Source: an uncultured bacterium (GTDB lineage Bacteria; Myxococcota_A; Polyangia; Polyangiales; Houyiibacteriaceae). Taken from it: a DNA stretch of 64,000 bases. Below are positions 46,147 through 55,051 of the stretch, in pieces. The notes beneath the pieces were generated by a model. The model ran no database searches. It had not been told where the DNA came from and saw nothing but the letters and a program-made list of their open reading frames with translations. Position 1 is the stretch's first letter. Every line of letters starts with the position of its first letter. The position numbers and the translations under genes were made by a program. The stretch is from NCBI GenBank assembly GCA_938024995.1, contig CALJDU010000006.1, positions 19,052 through 83,051 of the forward strand. The letters are read 5' to 3'.

Positions 46147-47538
46147 TCACGGATACACTGGCGGACCCGGGGGCCGGCGACCGGCGCTTCGGGGGGCGCC
46201 GCAGCCAGGGCACGCCTGCAGCTCGCCCGCGTAAATGGCGTTGCAGTAGCCGCAGCTGACGCGTCCGAGGGGGCTCATGCTCTTGGTGGGCAACAGCTCT
46301 GGGTACACCGACTCCATCTCCGCCGAGGACATGCGATCGGTCTCCAGCGCTGGCGACCACACGACCTCGAGCGCCACCAGCTGCCTCGGGTCGTGAGGCA
46401 CGCAAGACGCGATGGCGCTCGAGAGCGCGACCGGCGTGAAAGAGCGGGGGAGATCGAGGAGCCGTTCGCCGCCGACGATCAGCGAAACGACGACCAGACC
46501 TTGGCCTTCCTCAGCGCGTGACTTGATGTCGATCTGTGCCCCCGCGGTCACGTCGTGACGGTAGCGGGACTTGATGTCCATGATGGTTCGGTTGAGCCGC
46601 TCGTCTGCCGATTGAGGCGTCTCGGAGAAGCTCTGCCACATCGCGTAGCGGGCGGCGTCGAGGTTCTTGTGGAGCAGGGTGACCACCGCGTTGGCGGCTC
46701 GGTGGAGCCCTTCGATCGACGACATATCGAAGCGCTCCGCGGCTGCCGTCAGCGCCTGCTGAAGCGCGGGTCGCGCGGTCCAGTCGAAGGCGATCGAGAC
46801 GCGCCGAATCGAGATGTACGGCGCCGCCGTCGTGCGCGCCGCGCTCCCTTTTCGATAACGGCTGTAGACGAACGCGGGGATCCCGAACGAGAGGAGGAAC
46901 ACCACCAGCGCGATGCCCAGCGCGAGGAGCGGGTTCTGTTCGAACCTTTTGTCGGGACGTTCGACGAAACCAGAAGGAGCGAGCGCCGGGCGCGGGCCCA
47001 TCGAAGGCTGCGTTCCCACCGAAAAGGTGTACTCGTTGGGATTCGACAGTGGGGTCGTGCGTCGCGGGGAGAGCGCCTCCGTTTGAAAGCGCGAAGAGAG
47101 CGCGGCGCGACGCTCTGGCGGGAGCGCGCGATCATACGCGAGATCCGCTCTCCTCTGACGCTCGCGACGCTCGGCTTCCGCGCGCTCCCGAGCTTCCCGA
47201 GCGCGACGTGCGGCCGCTCGCGCTCGCTCTTCTTCTGCGCGACGCTGTGCCGAGTAGCTGGACGAGCTGGAACCGCTCGAGCCGCTGCTCCACGAATTCG
47301 ACGATGAGCTGGATGAGGAACTTGAGCTCGACGAACTCCAGCTTGACGAAGACGAACTCGACGAACTCGACGAACCGGACGAGCTCCCGAACCCGCGGCT
47401 CCCGCCAAAACTTGCGCCGCTCGATTGCGCAGTGATGATCGCGGGGGTCCCGAGCCATGCCGCGATCGCGAGGACGGCGACGCATCGCGCGCTGCGGCGT
47501 GACGTCTTGACCCCTCCCATCGATCGGCGCGATCGCAT
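46147..47538 (-). CDS. DUF1517-like protein with poly-Ser region and zinc ribbon
   Basis: 463 residues. A signal peptide or anchor (about 18-38) is followed by a Ser-dominated low-complexity stretch (about 40-95), an Arg/Glu/Ala helix, one transmembrane helix (about 208-230), then a domain resembling DUF1517 (D-W-T-A-R-P-A-L-Q, V-V-V-S-L-I-V-G-G). The C-terminus holds C-G-Y-C and C-P-G-C, a rubredoxin-type zinc ribbon. DUF1517 proteins occur in cyanobacteria and plastids with unknown function. Start could be 47538 or 47520. Confidence 0.65.
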   Translation of the reverse strand: MRSRRSMGGVKTSRRSARCVAVLAIAAWLGTPAIITAQSSGASFGGSRGFGSSSGSSSSSSSSSSSWSSSSSSSSSSSSSNSWSSGSSGSSSSSYSAQRRAEEERARAAARRAREARERAEAERRERQRRADLAYDRALPPERRAALSSRFQTEALSPRRTTPLSNPNEYTFSVGTQPSMGPRPALAPSGFVERPDKRFEQNPLLALGIALVVFLLSFGIPAFVYSRYRKGSAARTTAAPYISIRRVSIAFDWTARPALQQALTAAAERFDMSSIEGLHRAANAVVTLLHKNLDAARYAMWQSFSETPQSADERLNRTIMDIKSRYRHDVTAGAQIDIKSRAEEGQGLVVVSLIVGGERLLDLPRSFTPVALSSAIASCVPHDPRQLVALEVVWSPALETDRMSSAEMESVYPELLPTKSMSPLGRVSCGYCNAIYAGELQACPGCGAPRSAGRRPPGPPVYP

Positions 47539-47606
47539 CGGCGCGAGGATAGCTCACGGCGCTCGCGACCGGCTCTTGATTTACATCGGTCGGAGGGAGC
47601 GGCAGG

Positions 47607-49145
47607 ATGCACGGCGTGCGGGGCGACCAGGGACAGCTGTTTCGATATCTGCCGATCGCGATGCTCTCATCGCTGCTCTCCTGCACGTGTGGGTTCTGCG
47701 GCTTCATCTGGCCGGTGAACGTGATCATTCCGCCGATCGTCACCGACGCTGAGCTCGCGGAGTCGCTGGACGGAGAACGAAACGCGGCGCGCTCTGCAGG
47801 TCTGGTCGTGGCGGAGTCCGGCGAGCTCACGCTCAACGGGCGCGAGTTTGCCCACACCCTGAGCGTGGGCCCGGGGGAGTGCGCCGGAGTCGTCGTCTTC
47901 GCGCGATCCCGAAACGAGCTGGATCGGCTCACGTTGATTCACGGCTCGGACGTTCGTGTCACCGCCGACCTGACAGCCAGCGCCTTCGCGGCGCAGGTCC
48001 AGTGGTGCGCCGACGCGCGCGCGGAGGTTCAGATCGAAGGCGGGCTCTTGCGGATCTACCCAAACGATGAAGACCGCGTGTTTTACGAGGTGTACCGCGG
48101 GAGCGGCGACCTCCGGCGCCTCAACCGTGGGCGCGGGATCGACGAGGCGACGTACGCGGCCCTCGATGAACGCGATCGCGAGCGCCAGACCGAGACACGC
48201 AGAGCGCTCTTCACGTCGCAGTTCGGCGATGAGATGACCGCCGCGGTGAACGCGGGCGAGGCCGCGCTCATGCCTCCATCGACGGCCGTTCACGCCTTCC
48301 TTCGAACGCTCGCGCAGCTCGGTGTGACCCAGGAGGTCTACCCGCGCTTCGTGGCGACCGCGCTGCCGACCCGCCGCGCGATTCCGGATGACACGCCCCA
48401 AGAAGCGTTGGCGATGGCCCGCGTTGGTGACGTTCTTTTTCGGGTCCTCGCCGTCGTCGATTTCGGCGACGCGCTCGAAGGCTGCAACGTGGTTCACTTC
48501 GCGCGCGAAGGTGCTGAGGGGCAGCCGCTCCAGCGCATCTCGATCGAAGACTTTGTCGCGCGCCCGATCCCCTTCGCGGCGCCGTTCGTGAGCGACCGGG
48601 TGTGCTCGGGTACCTACGCCTACCTCACGTCGCGAGACGACCAAGCGGTTTACACCATCGCGGTGGTCGCGGAGGCCCCGACCGAAGATGAGCAAGAGGT
48701 GGTGACGGCCCGACGCGCGTCACGCTTTCGTTTGCGGGACGCGCCGGCGCATCCAATGGTCGCTTCTTCGCGGGAGGCGTGCGACGCCGACCCGGAGGAG
48801 TGCATCACAGTGGCGATCAACCTCGCGGCCGGTCGCTATGAGCCTGCCGATCCGGAAGCGGCGCAAGAGATGCTCAACAGCAGCTGTCACCGCGGCGTCG
48901 CGACGGCGTGTCGTGAGCTCGCGATGTGGGAGTCGGCGTCGCCCGAGCTCCGGGCTTCCGTCTCCGGGCGCGGTTGCTCCCTGGGCGACGCCAAGAGCTG
49001 CGTGCTCTTTGGCGACGCGCAGCGCCTCGGACGCGGCGTCGCGTTTGATGTGGAAGGCGCGCGGGCGACCTACACCATCGCGTGCACCGCGGGTGAGCGT
49101 TCCGCTTGTCAGAACCGAGACGCGCTCGCGTTGCTCTTCGACTGA
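47607..49145 (+). CDS. Sel1-like repeat protein, probable lipoprotein or anchored
   Basis: 512 residues. N-terminal hydrophobic segment with Cys (S-L-L-S-C-T-C-G-F-C). The long central part is unrecognised. The C-terminal ~110 residues contain Cys-rich Sel1-like helix pairs (C-H-R-G-V-A-T-A-C, G-C-S-L-G-D-A-K-S-C and A-C-T-A-G-E-R-S-A-C). GGAGGGAGCGGCAGG before ATG 47607 is a strong ribosome-binding site. Divergent from the DUF1517-like gene and convergent with the DCC gene. Confidence 0.65.
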   Translation: MHGVRGDQGQLFRYLPIAMLSSLLSCTCGFCGFIWPVNVIIPPIVTDAELAESLDGERNAARSAGLVVAESGELTLNGREFAHTLSVGPGECAGVVVFARSRNELDRLTLIHGSDVRVTADLTASAFAAQVQWCADARAEVQIEGGLLRIYPNDEDRVFYEVYRGSGDLRRLNRGRGIDEATYAALDERDRERQTETRRALFTSQFGDEMTAAVNAGEAALMPPSTAVHAFLRTLAQLGVTQEVYPRFVATALPTRRAIPDDTPQEALAMARVGDVLFRVLAVVDFGDALEGCNVVHFAREGAEGQPLQRISIEDFVARPIPFAAPFVSDRVCSGTYAYLTSRDDQAVYTIAVVAEAPTEDEQEVVTARRASRFRLRDAPAHPMVASSREACDADPEECITVAINLAAGRYEPADPEAAQEMLNSSCHRGVATACRELAMWESASPELRASVSGRGCSLGDAKSCVLFGDAQRLGRGVAFDVEGARATYTIACTAGERSACQNRDALALLFD

Positions 49146-49167
49146 CGCGGACTCGCGTACGCGTCAG
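49142..49167. terminator. Hairpin between convergent genes
   Basis: Perfect 8-bp stem CTGACGCG / CGCGTCAG with a ten-base loop. The left arm includes the Sel1-like gene's stop and the right arm overlaps the stop of the convergent DCC gene. No T-tract. Candidate bidirectional terminator. Confidence 0.4.
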
Positions 49168-49595
49168 GGCAGAAAGCGCGCGCGCTCGTCAGGGGTCGGC
49201 ACGCGACAGGTGTCGAGCTTACCAAATACCCGATAGCGAATCGCGGCGACGAAGCGGTAGCCGAGGTCCGTCAGCGGCGCGGGCAAGACGCGGAACGCGC
49301 GGAGGATCGGGTAGGTGTCAATCGCGCGGAGCATGCTGAAGACCGCGCGCGAGCGAAGCGTGATGACCTCCCCGCCGTCGCGGCGCTCGACAAAGACCAC
49401 GGTGTCGAGGTCGCGCGGGATCTCTTCGTGCCGCTGGCGCAGCGCCTCGGCGGTCTCGCCTTGAAGGGGCGCGTACTTGAGCACGCCATGGGTGTCCTTG
49501 CGCAGGAGCCACTGCACGAGGTGATCGCACAGACCACACACACCATCAAAGAGGATGAGCCGCTCGAACTCGTGCTCCGTCGCGATCTCCACCAC
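49164..49595 (-). CDS. DCC-family thiol-disulfide oxidoreductase-like protein
   Basis: 143 residues. F-D-G-V-C-G-L-C near residue 18 is the DUF393/DCC signature (D-x-x-C-x-x-C), with R-S-R-A-V and G-Y-R-F-V-A-A-I-R-Y later, also typical. The family is thioredoxin-like and predicted to act in thiol exchange; physiological role poorly known. Start GTG 49595. Transcribed in the same direction as the FecR gene, which lies 28 bp upstream of the start. Confidence 0.8.
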   Translation of the reverse strand: MVEIATEHEFERLILFDGVCGLCDHLVQWLLRKDTHGVLKYAPLQGETAEALRQRHEEIPRDLDTVVFVERRDGGEVITLRSRAVFSMLRAIDTYPILRAFRVLPAPLTDLGYRFVAAIRYRVFGKLDTCRVPTPDERARFLP

Positions 49596-49623
49596 GGGAC
49601 TATGAGGTCACACGCGCGGGTTG

Positions 49624-51288
49624 TCAGCCCGAGTTCACCGCGCGCCAGGCGATCAGCAAGAGCAAGAGGCAGAGAGCCGTCGCGAGCAGACCGATCGCGA
49701 GCCGGATGCGTGGGTCGGGTCCCACCGCGGGCTTCTGGTAGCTGCCGGTTGCGAGCGCGCCGGCTTCGTCGGCGAGCGTGAAGGACAGGGCGTCGACGCG
49801 GTCGGTGTGCTCAACGTCGACCTGCCACTGGCCAGTCCCGACCGCGACAGCGTTGTCGATCCGTGTTCGTTCCGAGCCCGCGAGCGTGAGCCCGTTGCCG
49901 GCGCTCTCGGGTCGCATCAGCTCGACCTGGTAGCGATCCTCGGTGTCGGTCGGCGTCACGATCAGTCGCGGCGTGATGGCCGAGAAGGGGACGTCCGCGA
50001 CATGGGTGCCGCCGTCGCTGCAGCGGAGGATGCCGGCGCCGGGGGTCGTGATTCGAACGGTCGCGGTCGCGTCGCCGTCGCCGATCGCGCAGGTCATCCC
50101 CGGAGGCGCGGCGAGGCTCGTCCCGACCAGCACCGTGGGAGGTCCGTTCGCTTGGCTCCCGGCGCCGAGCGGCCGAACCGACAGGACGTGCACGCGCTGG
50201 GTCTCCGGAAGCGAGATGAACTTGTCGTTGTCGATGGTGTACACGCGCAGGTCGTAGCTGCCCGCGTGCACGCCGTGGACGGTGAAGGTCCGGTCGGCAT
50301 CGCTATCGAGCTCCAGCGCCGCGACCACCGAGCCATCCAACCGCGTCACTTCAACGCGATAGCCGGTCGCTTCTTCGACCTCGTGCCACTCGCCCGAGAC
50401 CGACGCGCCGTGCCCAAGTATGGCGGGGAAGCGGTAAGAGTTGGTGTCTTTCCAGACCGGCGCGGGCGGGAGCTCGCGCGGCGTACGAGGAGGTTCGCCG
50501 CGAAGCACCTTGGTTCCAAAACCAGGCGCGACCTCGACCAAGGCATCGCCTTCACCGGTGACCGTCGCTTCGCCGCCAGAGAAATGCGAGAGCCGGCTGA
50601 CTCCAGACTCGTCGACCGAGATCTCCGACTCACCGCCGGCGAGCTGCGTTCGCGAGGAGCCGGTGTTGACCAACATGCGCAGCTCACCGAGACGGCTGCG
50701 GAGCGTCCCGCGCTCGAGCTGCGACTCGTAGGTGCGGCGACGTGAAGGACCTTGGTCTTGTCGCGCGTTGATGATCACGAGGGTGTTCTCGTTGAGGCGA
50801 ACGACCGACTCGTTCCGGAAGGTGATCTCTGCCGACGACTCGTCGTGGGTGCTCACGCGCCAGTTGTGAAAGAGGTCCTGACCGATCGCGCCCGGCGTCC
50901 ACTCCGCTTCGGACGCTTCGCGCGTGTCGACCTGGCGCTGGATCTGCGTGAGGTTCGCGTCCGCGGAGACGACCGGTTCCTCGGGGAGCCAGATCGCCCC
51001 GATCTTGGACAGGACGATTCTTTGTCCGACCTGGAAGCGGTGCGGGCGCGGGCCGAGGTCGGGGTTGTGCGCGTGGATCCGTGGGAACGCGCGCCTCACG
51101 CCGTAGACCTTCTCCGCGATCTCCCCGCAGCCTTGATCGGGCTCTACGGTGTAGATGAACGTCTCGTCGTCGGGCGCCTCAGTGGGCCCCAGACCGTCGT
51201 CCGCTTGCTGCGCGATGGCCGAACTCACGACGAGAGAGAGCAGCGCGGCGATCCAAGCTGCGGCGACCGGCCTTGAGACGTTTTTCAC
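49624..51288 (-). CDS. LysM/FecR-domain envelope protein
   Basis: 554 residues from GTG 51288. Signal peptide (about 1-27), a LysM-like segment (Y-T-V-E-P-D-Q-G-C-G-E-I-A-E-K-V-Y-G, I-H-A-H-N-P-D-L, V-G-Q-R-I-V-L), then a FecR domain (F-R-N-E-S-V-V-R-L-N-E-N-T, L-E-R-G-T-L-R-S-R-L), Ig-like or beta-rich segments and a C-terminal transmembrane helix. LysM binds peptidoglycan; FecR domains elsewhere sense outer-membrane signals, but no sigma factor is adjacent, so a structural role is more likely. Confidence 0.75.
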   Translation of the reverse strand: MKNVSRPVAAAWIAALLSLVVSSAIAQQADDGLGPTEAPDDETFIYTVEPDQGCGEIAEKVYGVRRAFPRIHAHNPDLGPRPHRFQVGQRIVLSKIGAIWLPEEPVVSADANLTQIQRQVDTREASEAEWTPGAIGQDLFHNWRVSTHDESSAEITFRNESVVRLNENTLVIINARQDQGPSRRRTYESQLERGTLRSRLGELRMLVNTGSSRTQLAGGESEISVDESGVSRLSHFSGGEATVTGEGDALVEVAPGFGTKVLRGEPPRTPRELPPAPVWKDTNSYRFPAILGHGASVSGEWHEVEEATGYRVEVTRLDGSVVAALELDSDADRTFTVHGVHAGSYDLRVYTIDNDKFISLPETQRVHVLSVRPLGAGSQANGPPTVLVGTSLAAPPGMTCAIGDGDATATVRITTPGAGILRCSDGGTHVADVPFSAITPRLIVTPTDTEDRYQVELMRPESAGNGLTLAGSERTRIDNAVAVGTGQWQVDVEHTDRVDALSFTLADEAGALATGSYQKPAVGPDPRIRLAIGLLATALCLLLLLIAWRAVNSG

Positions 51289-51367
51289 GTGCCTAAGGTA
51301 GCAAGACCCCGTTGGGGTCGACGAATGATGACTGAGAGAAAATGGCCTGAACGCGCGTTTGGTCGCC

Positions 51368-52306
51368 ATGGTAGGACCTGAAGTCGTGGGAACGGGCGAG
51401 GGAACGGAGGAACCGGCCCAAGAGCCAACCGCGCGGCCAAAAAACGGCCTGGCGGAGCCGATCCCGTGGTGGGCCGCCATAGGTCTGACGGTCGGCGCGG
51501 TGACCCTCTCGGCGATGCTGTCCAGCGCATCGGTGTTCGTCCGTGCGTTTCGCGGCATCCCGATCCGCCAAGCGGCGCAAGAGGTCACGAGCGACCCGCT
51601 CGCCCTTGGTCTCGCGCAAGCGGCCGCGTTTGGGCTCGTCATCTTCGTGACCGTGCAGCTGTTCGCGACGCGACGTTCTCTTCGCGAGACGCTCGCGGTT
51701 CGGTTCAACCTGAGCACGCGGAGCGCGGCGCTGTTAGTGATGATGGGGCTCGCCCTCCAGTTTCCGTTCTCGGAGCTGAGCAACCTCGCGCACCAGTTCT
51801 GGCCGGTCCCGCTCGCCGATCAACAGCGCGTGCTTGAGCTGCTCACGACGCGGACGCTCGGGGAGAGCCTCTCGGTGATCATCGCGATCGTGATCATCGC
51901 GCCGGTCGTCGAGGAGGTCTTCTTTCGCGGGGCGCTCTTTGAGGGGCTCCAGGTTCGCTACGGCGCCACGTTCGCGATCATCATCACGGCGGTGCTCTTC
52001 GGCGTGAGCCACGGGTCGATCGGCGCGTCGATTTACGCGACCGTCGCCGGGCTGCTCTTTGGCGCGCTCCGTCTCCGTACCGACTCGGTCGTACCTGGGG
52101 TCGTCTTGCACGCGTCTGTCAACGCGGTGCCGGTGTTGCTCTCGCCCGCGGTGATCCAGTTGCCCGGCTTCAACGTGGCGTCTGCAGAAGCGCAGCACCT
52201 CCCGTGGTGGATCTTGGTCAGCGCGTCGGCGATCGCGGTGCTCGCCGCGTTCGCGTTTCTTCACGTCTATCGCGACGAGGCGCTTCCTGAGGAACCAACA
52301 CCGTAG
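51368..52306 (+). CDS. CPBP-family intramembrane metalloprotease
   Basis: About 312 residues, eight hydrophobic helices. CPBP (Abi/CAAX-protease) motifs: E-E-V-F-F-R-G (metal-binding Glu pair) near residue 183, F-G-V-S-H-G in the next helix, and H-A-S-V-N-A near the end. It probably cleaves membrane or prenylated proteins; substrate unknown. ATG 51368 is preferred to TTG 51359. Its last 89 bases overlap the 3' end of the sulfatase gene on the other strand. Confidence 0.85.
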   Translation: MVGPEVVGTGEGTEEPAQEPTARPKNGLAEPIPWWAAIGLTVGAVTLSAMLSSASVFVRAFRGIPIRQAAQEVTSDPLALGLAQAAAFGLVIFVTVQLFATRRSLRETLAVRFNLSTRSAALLVMMGLALQFPFSELSNLAHQFWPVPLADQQRVLELLTTRTLGESLSVIIAIVIIAPVVEEVFFRGALFEGLQVRYGATFAIIITAVLFGVSHGSIGASIYATVAGLLFGALRLRTDSVVPGVVLHASVNAVPVLLSPAVIQLPGFNVASAEAQHLPWWILVSASAIAVLAAFAFLHVYRDEALPEEPTP

Positions 52307-54623
52307 GTGCGGGGTCGGCGATCATCGGGATCGGGTCGTCGACCGGGAGCTCGATCACGTCGAGGGAGGAGCGCTCCGGATCACCGACGACGAGCATGCG
52401 TTCGTCACCTCGATAGAAGCCGAGCCGCAGCGCCACGTGGTCGGCGTTCCAGTGGCGCGGGAGGTAGAGCCCGTGAACATCGCGAACGAACTCCCCTTCG
52501 CGCCACTCGTCGACGGGGTAGAGATGGTTGACCGGGACGTGATCCAGGTTCCGCCGATCGCCGAGGCGGCTGTGCGCGTGCAGGAAGAGCTTCACGCCGT
52601 CAGGCGGGCGACCCAGGACCTCGAAGGTGTACGCGACCGGGATGACGCCGCCGCGGGTCGCGCGCTCGCGGTGCAGATCGACCCCGAGCAACCGTATCGT
52701 CGGCGCGTCCCCGGGGAAGGCGAGCTCTCCTGGGTTGGGTCGCGAGACCGTGACGGCTTCACGTGAGACGAAGGGGTCGACCGCGCGCCGCACTCCACCT
52801 TCGTGCGTAGCGTTTACGATCGAGGACCAGCTCACCAGGTCGTCGCGGTAGCGCGCCTGAACGGGGGCGGTGAGCGTGTCGATTTGGTTCGAGAGCTCGA
52901 AAGGATCGCGCGCGAGGTTGAAGTACTCGTCGTCGCGCTCGCCGAAGTGATGGATGTATTTGAACCGACCCTCGACCCGCGCGGCGCACATTTTCCGCGA
53001 GTAGCAAGAGGACCGGACCACGCGATCCGTCGCGGCGTCACCACGGATCGCTCGACCCAAGTAGCGGCGCGCCGCTTGTCCGAAGCCGAGCCGCGTGAGG
53101 ATCGTCGGCGCGATGTCGAGCTGCGAAAAGGGACCGCGAAAGCGTCGCTCGGTTGGGTCGCGGGGGTCGACGATCACGAGCGGAACGTGCACGCCCTCGT
53201 TCCAGATCACGGCGTTGTGAACCGAGCGACCGTGCTCCCCGAAGCCATCGCCGTGGTCGCCCACGATCACGAAGAGGGTGTCCTCGAGCAGACCGCGCGC
53301 CTCATACTGCGCGAAGAGCCGCCGCAGGAACACGTCCTCATGATGGATCGCGTTCAGCCAGGCGTTCCGCGCTTCGTCTTCATCGAGCTCGAGGTAACCG
53401 TGCGTCGTGAGCGGGAGGTAGGCGTGATGCGGCGCGACCGTTAGGTAGGTCGCGAAGAAGGGTCGGTTCGGATCTCGCGCGTCGAGCCACTCTTCGCTCC
53501 GCGGGAGCATCACTTCGTCTTCGTAGCCAAAGTAGTTGGCGCGGAGAAAGCCCTCGGTGTCCATGTCCTCAAGCGACGTGAAGCGTCCGTAGCCCATGTT
53601 GCGCACGAGCCGAGGGCGGTCCTCGAAGTCCGGTTTCGCGGACTGAAAGAAGGAGGTCTCGTAGCCCACCTCGTGGAGCAGCGAGGCGAGACAGCGGCCG
53701 GGGATCCCGACGCTCATCGACTCGGTGATGCGGACGCCGATCCGCGGCTCCACTCCGCACAGGATCGCGACGAGCGCCTTCGACGTGTGGGGGATGATCG
53801 AGAACACATCATCGACGACGGTCGCGCGCTGACTCAGCTCGACGAGGAAGGGGGTGGTCGGCAGTCGCGGCGGATAGAGCGAGGTTCCGCGCGCGCCGGT
53901 CGACTCCAGGACGACGACGACGACGTTGGTGGGCTCTTCCGGAAGCGCTGAGAGCAAGCGACGTGGACCGGTCGGCCGCAAGTTCGCGAGCACGGTGACC
54001 TCGTCTGGCTCGATCCGAGACGTGGCCGCCATCACGAGGGTCGGTTCACGCGCGAAGCGACGCTCGACCCCGGGCGGAGGCGGGACCGCGATCGCGGCGA
54101 ACAAGGAGAGGATGGCGATCGCCGTCGCGATCCACGCGAAGCTGGGCCGGGGAGCTCGAGCCGCGCGTCGCGCGACCAAGTGCGGAAGCGCGAGGAGCGC
54201 CAAGCCGACGAAGGAGAACCCGAAGAGCGTGGAGCGGGGGACCTCCGTCGCGAAGACCGCGGTCTCCTGCGCGCGCGCGATCGCGAGCGCGAACATCGGG
54301 TAGGTCAGGGGCGTCTGCGTCTCGAGGAAGAAGTGGTGGCACGCGGTGACGAGGACCAGCCACGCCAGCGTCACGAGCTGGCTCCCGATCACGGCGGCGC
54401 GAAACCACGAACCGCTCGCGCGGAGGATCGCGAAGCAGGCGCAGGTGCACCCGAGGTAGAACAAGGCGTCCGAGAAGGAGGCGGAGAGCGGCGCGTCGAC
54501 GAGCGCGATCCGCGTGAACTTCAGCAGCGCGCCATAAGAGACCGCCGGCAGCGCGATGGCGAGGGAGACCGCGGCGTCATGCCGGCTCGATGAGGTGGCC
54601 GACGCGGGAGCCGCGCCGCTCAC
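52218..54623 (-). CDS. Membrane sulfatase/LTA-synthase-like enzyme
   Basis: 801 residues. The N-terminal ~200 residues hold about five transmembrane helices, followed by a periplasmic alkaline-phosphatase-superfamily domain: V-V-V-V-L-E-S-T-G-A-R-G-T-S-L (metal-binding Glu), I-P-H-T-S-K-A-L (Thr in the nucleophile position, as in LtaS and phosphoethanolamine transferases), G-D-H-G-D-G-F-G-E-H, and H-V-P-L. A beta-rich C-terminal extension and an Arg-rich tail are additional. Likely transfers phospho-groups to a surface glycan, or is a sulfatase. It starts directly after the PilZ gene stop (TAGGTG). Confidence 0.85.
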   Translation of the reverse strand: MSGAAPASATSSSRHDAAVSLAIALPAVSYGALLKFTRIALVDAPLSASFSDALFYLGCTCACFAILRASGSWFRAAVIGSQLVTLAWLVLVTACHHFFLETQTPLTYPMFALAIARAQETAVFATEVPRSTLFGFSFVGLALLALPHLVARRAARAPRPSFAWIATAIAILSLFAAIAVPPPPGVERRFAREPTLVMAATSRIEPDEVTVLANLRPTGPRRLLSALPEEPTNVVVVVLESTGARGTSLYPPRLPTTPFLVELSQRATVVDDVFSIIPHTSKALVAILCGVEPRIGVRITESMSVGIPGRCLASLLHEVGYETSFFQSAKPDFEDRPRLVRNMGYGRFTSLEDMDTEGFLRANYFGYEDEVMLPRSEEWLDARDPNRPFFATYLTVAPHHAYLPLTTHGYLELDEDEARNAWLNAIHHEDVFLRRLFAQYEARGLLEDTLFVIVGDHGDGFGEHGRSVHNAVIWNEGVHVPLVIVDPRDPTERRFRGPFSQLDIAPTILTRLGFGQAARRYLGRAIRGDAATDRVVRSSCYSRKMCAARVEGRFKYIHHFGERDDEYFNLARDPFELSNQIDTLTAPVQARYRDDLVSWSSIVNATHEGGVRRAVDPFVSREAVTVSRPNPGELAFPGDAPTIRLLGVDLHRERATRGGVIPVAYTFEVLGRPPDGVKLFLHAHSRLGDRRNLDHVPVNHLYPVDEWREGEFVRDVHGLYLPRHWNADHVALRLGFYRGDERMLVVGDPERSSLDVIELPVDDPIPMIADPAPTVLVPQEAPRRDRREETRTRRAPRSPTR

Positions 54624-54947
54624 CTACTCTTCTTCGCCGCTCGGCGCGATCCGCTTGAAGTAGCGGTGGAGCGCCCAGACGTAGAGCGGCTTGAGCGCAC
54701 CGAACTGAACGCCGAACCCATCGGGGGTGACCCAACGCGCGATGCCTTCGATGGTCGCATCGGTCTTCAAATCCGGAAGCTCGAAACGCACGCTGACCTT
54801 GGACTGGAACTCGACCTTGTCGAGGGCCTTGATGTGCATCCCGCCAAGGCTCACGTTGTTAGCGATTCCTGTGAACTCTACGTCCCCCTGTGAGACAGTC
54901 ACGACGAGCTCGCATGGGTATCGGTCGAAGACGCGCTTTTGGGACAT
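54624..54947 (-). CDS. PilZ-domain c-di-GMP receptor
   Basis: 107 residues: a single PilZ domain with the two c-di-GMP contacts, R-V-F-D-R-Y-P-C (R-x-x-x-R) at the N-terminus and N-V-S-L-G-G-M ((D/N)-x-S-x-x-G) near residue 31. The stop abuts the sulfatase start, so c-di-GMP may act on the same envelope process. No Shine-Dalgarno sequence precedes the ATG. Confidence 0.9.
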   Translation of the reverse strand: MSQKRVFDRYPCELVVTVSQGDVEFTGIANNVSLGGMHIKALDKVEFQSKVSVRFELPDLKTDATIEGIARWVTPDGFGVQFGALKPLYVWALHRYFKRIAPSGEEE

Positions 54948-54956
54948 GCGAGAGCA

Positions 54957-54985
54957 GAACTAACGTTGCGAAATCGTGAAGTCAA
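54957..54985 (-). promoter_or_regulatory. Possible sigma-70-type promoter for PilZ-sulfatase
   Basis: TTGACT and TAGTTC are 17 bp apart on the minus strand. Transcription would begin within a few bases of the PilZ ATG, which fits the missing ribosome-binding site (leaderless mRNA), but the -10 match is weak. Confidence 0.3.
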
Positions 54986-55051
54986 ACCCGTCCTGGCCCA
55001 CGGACCGTCGCGCGGGCGGCTTCCATCGCGCGCGGCCTCGGAGCCCAAACG

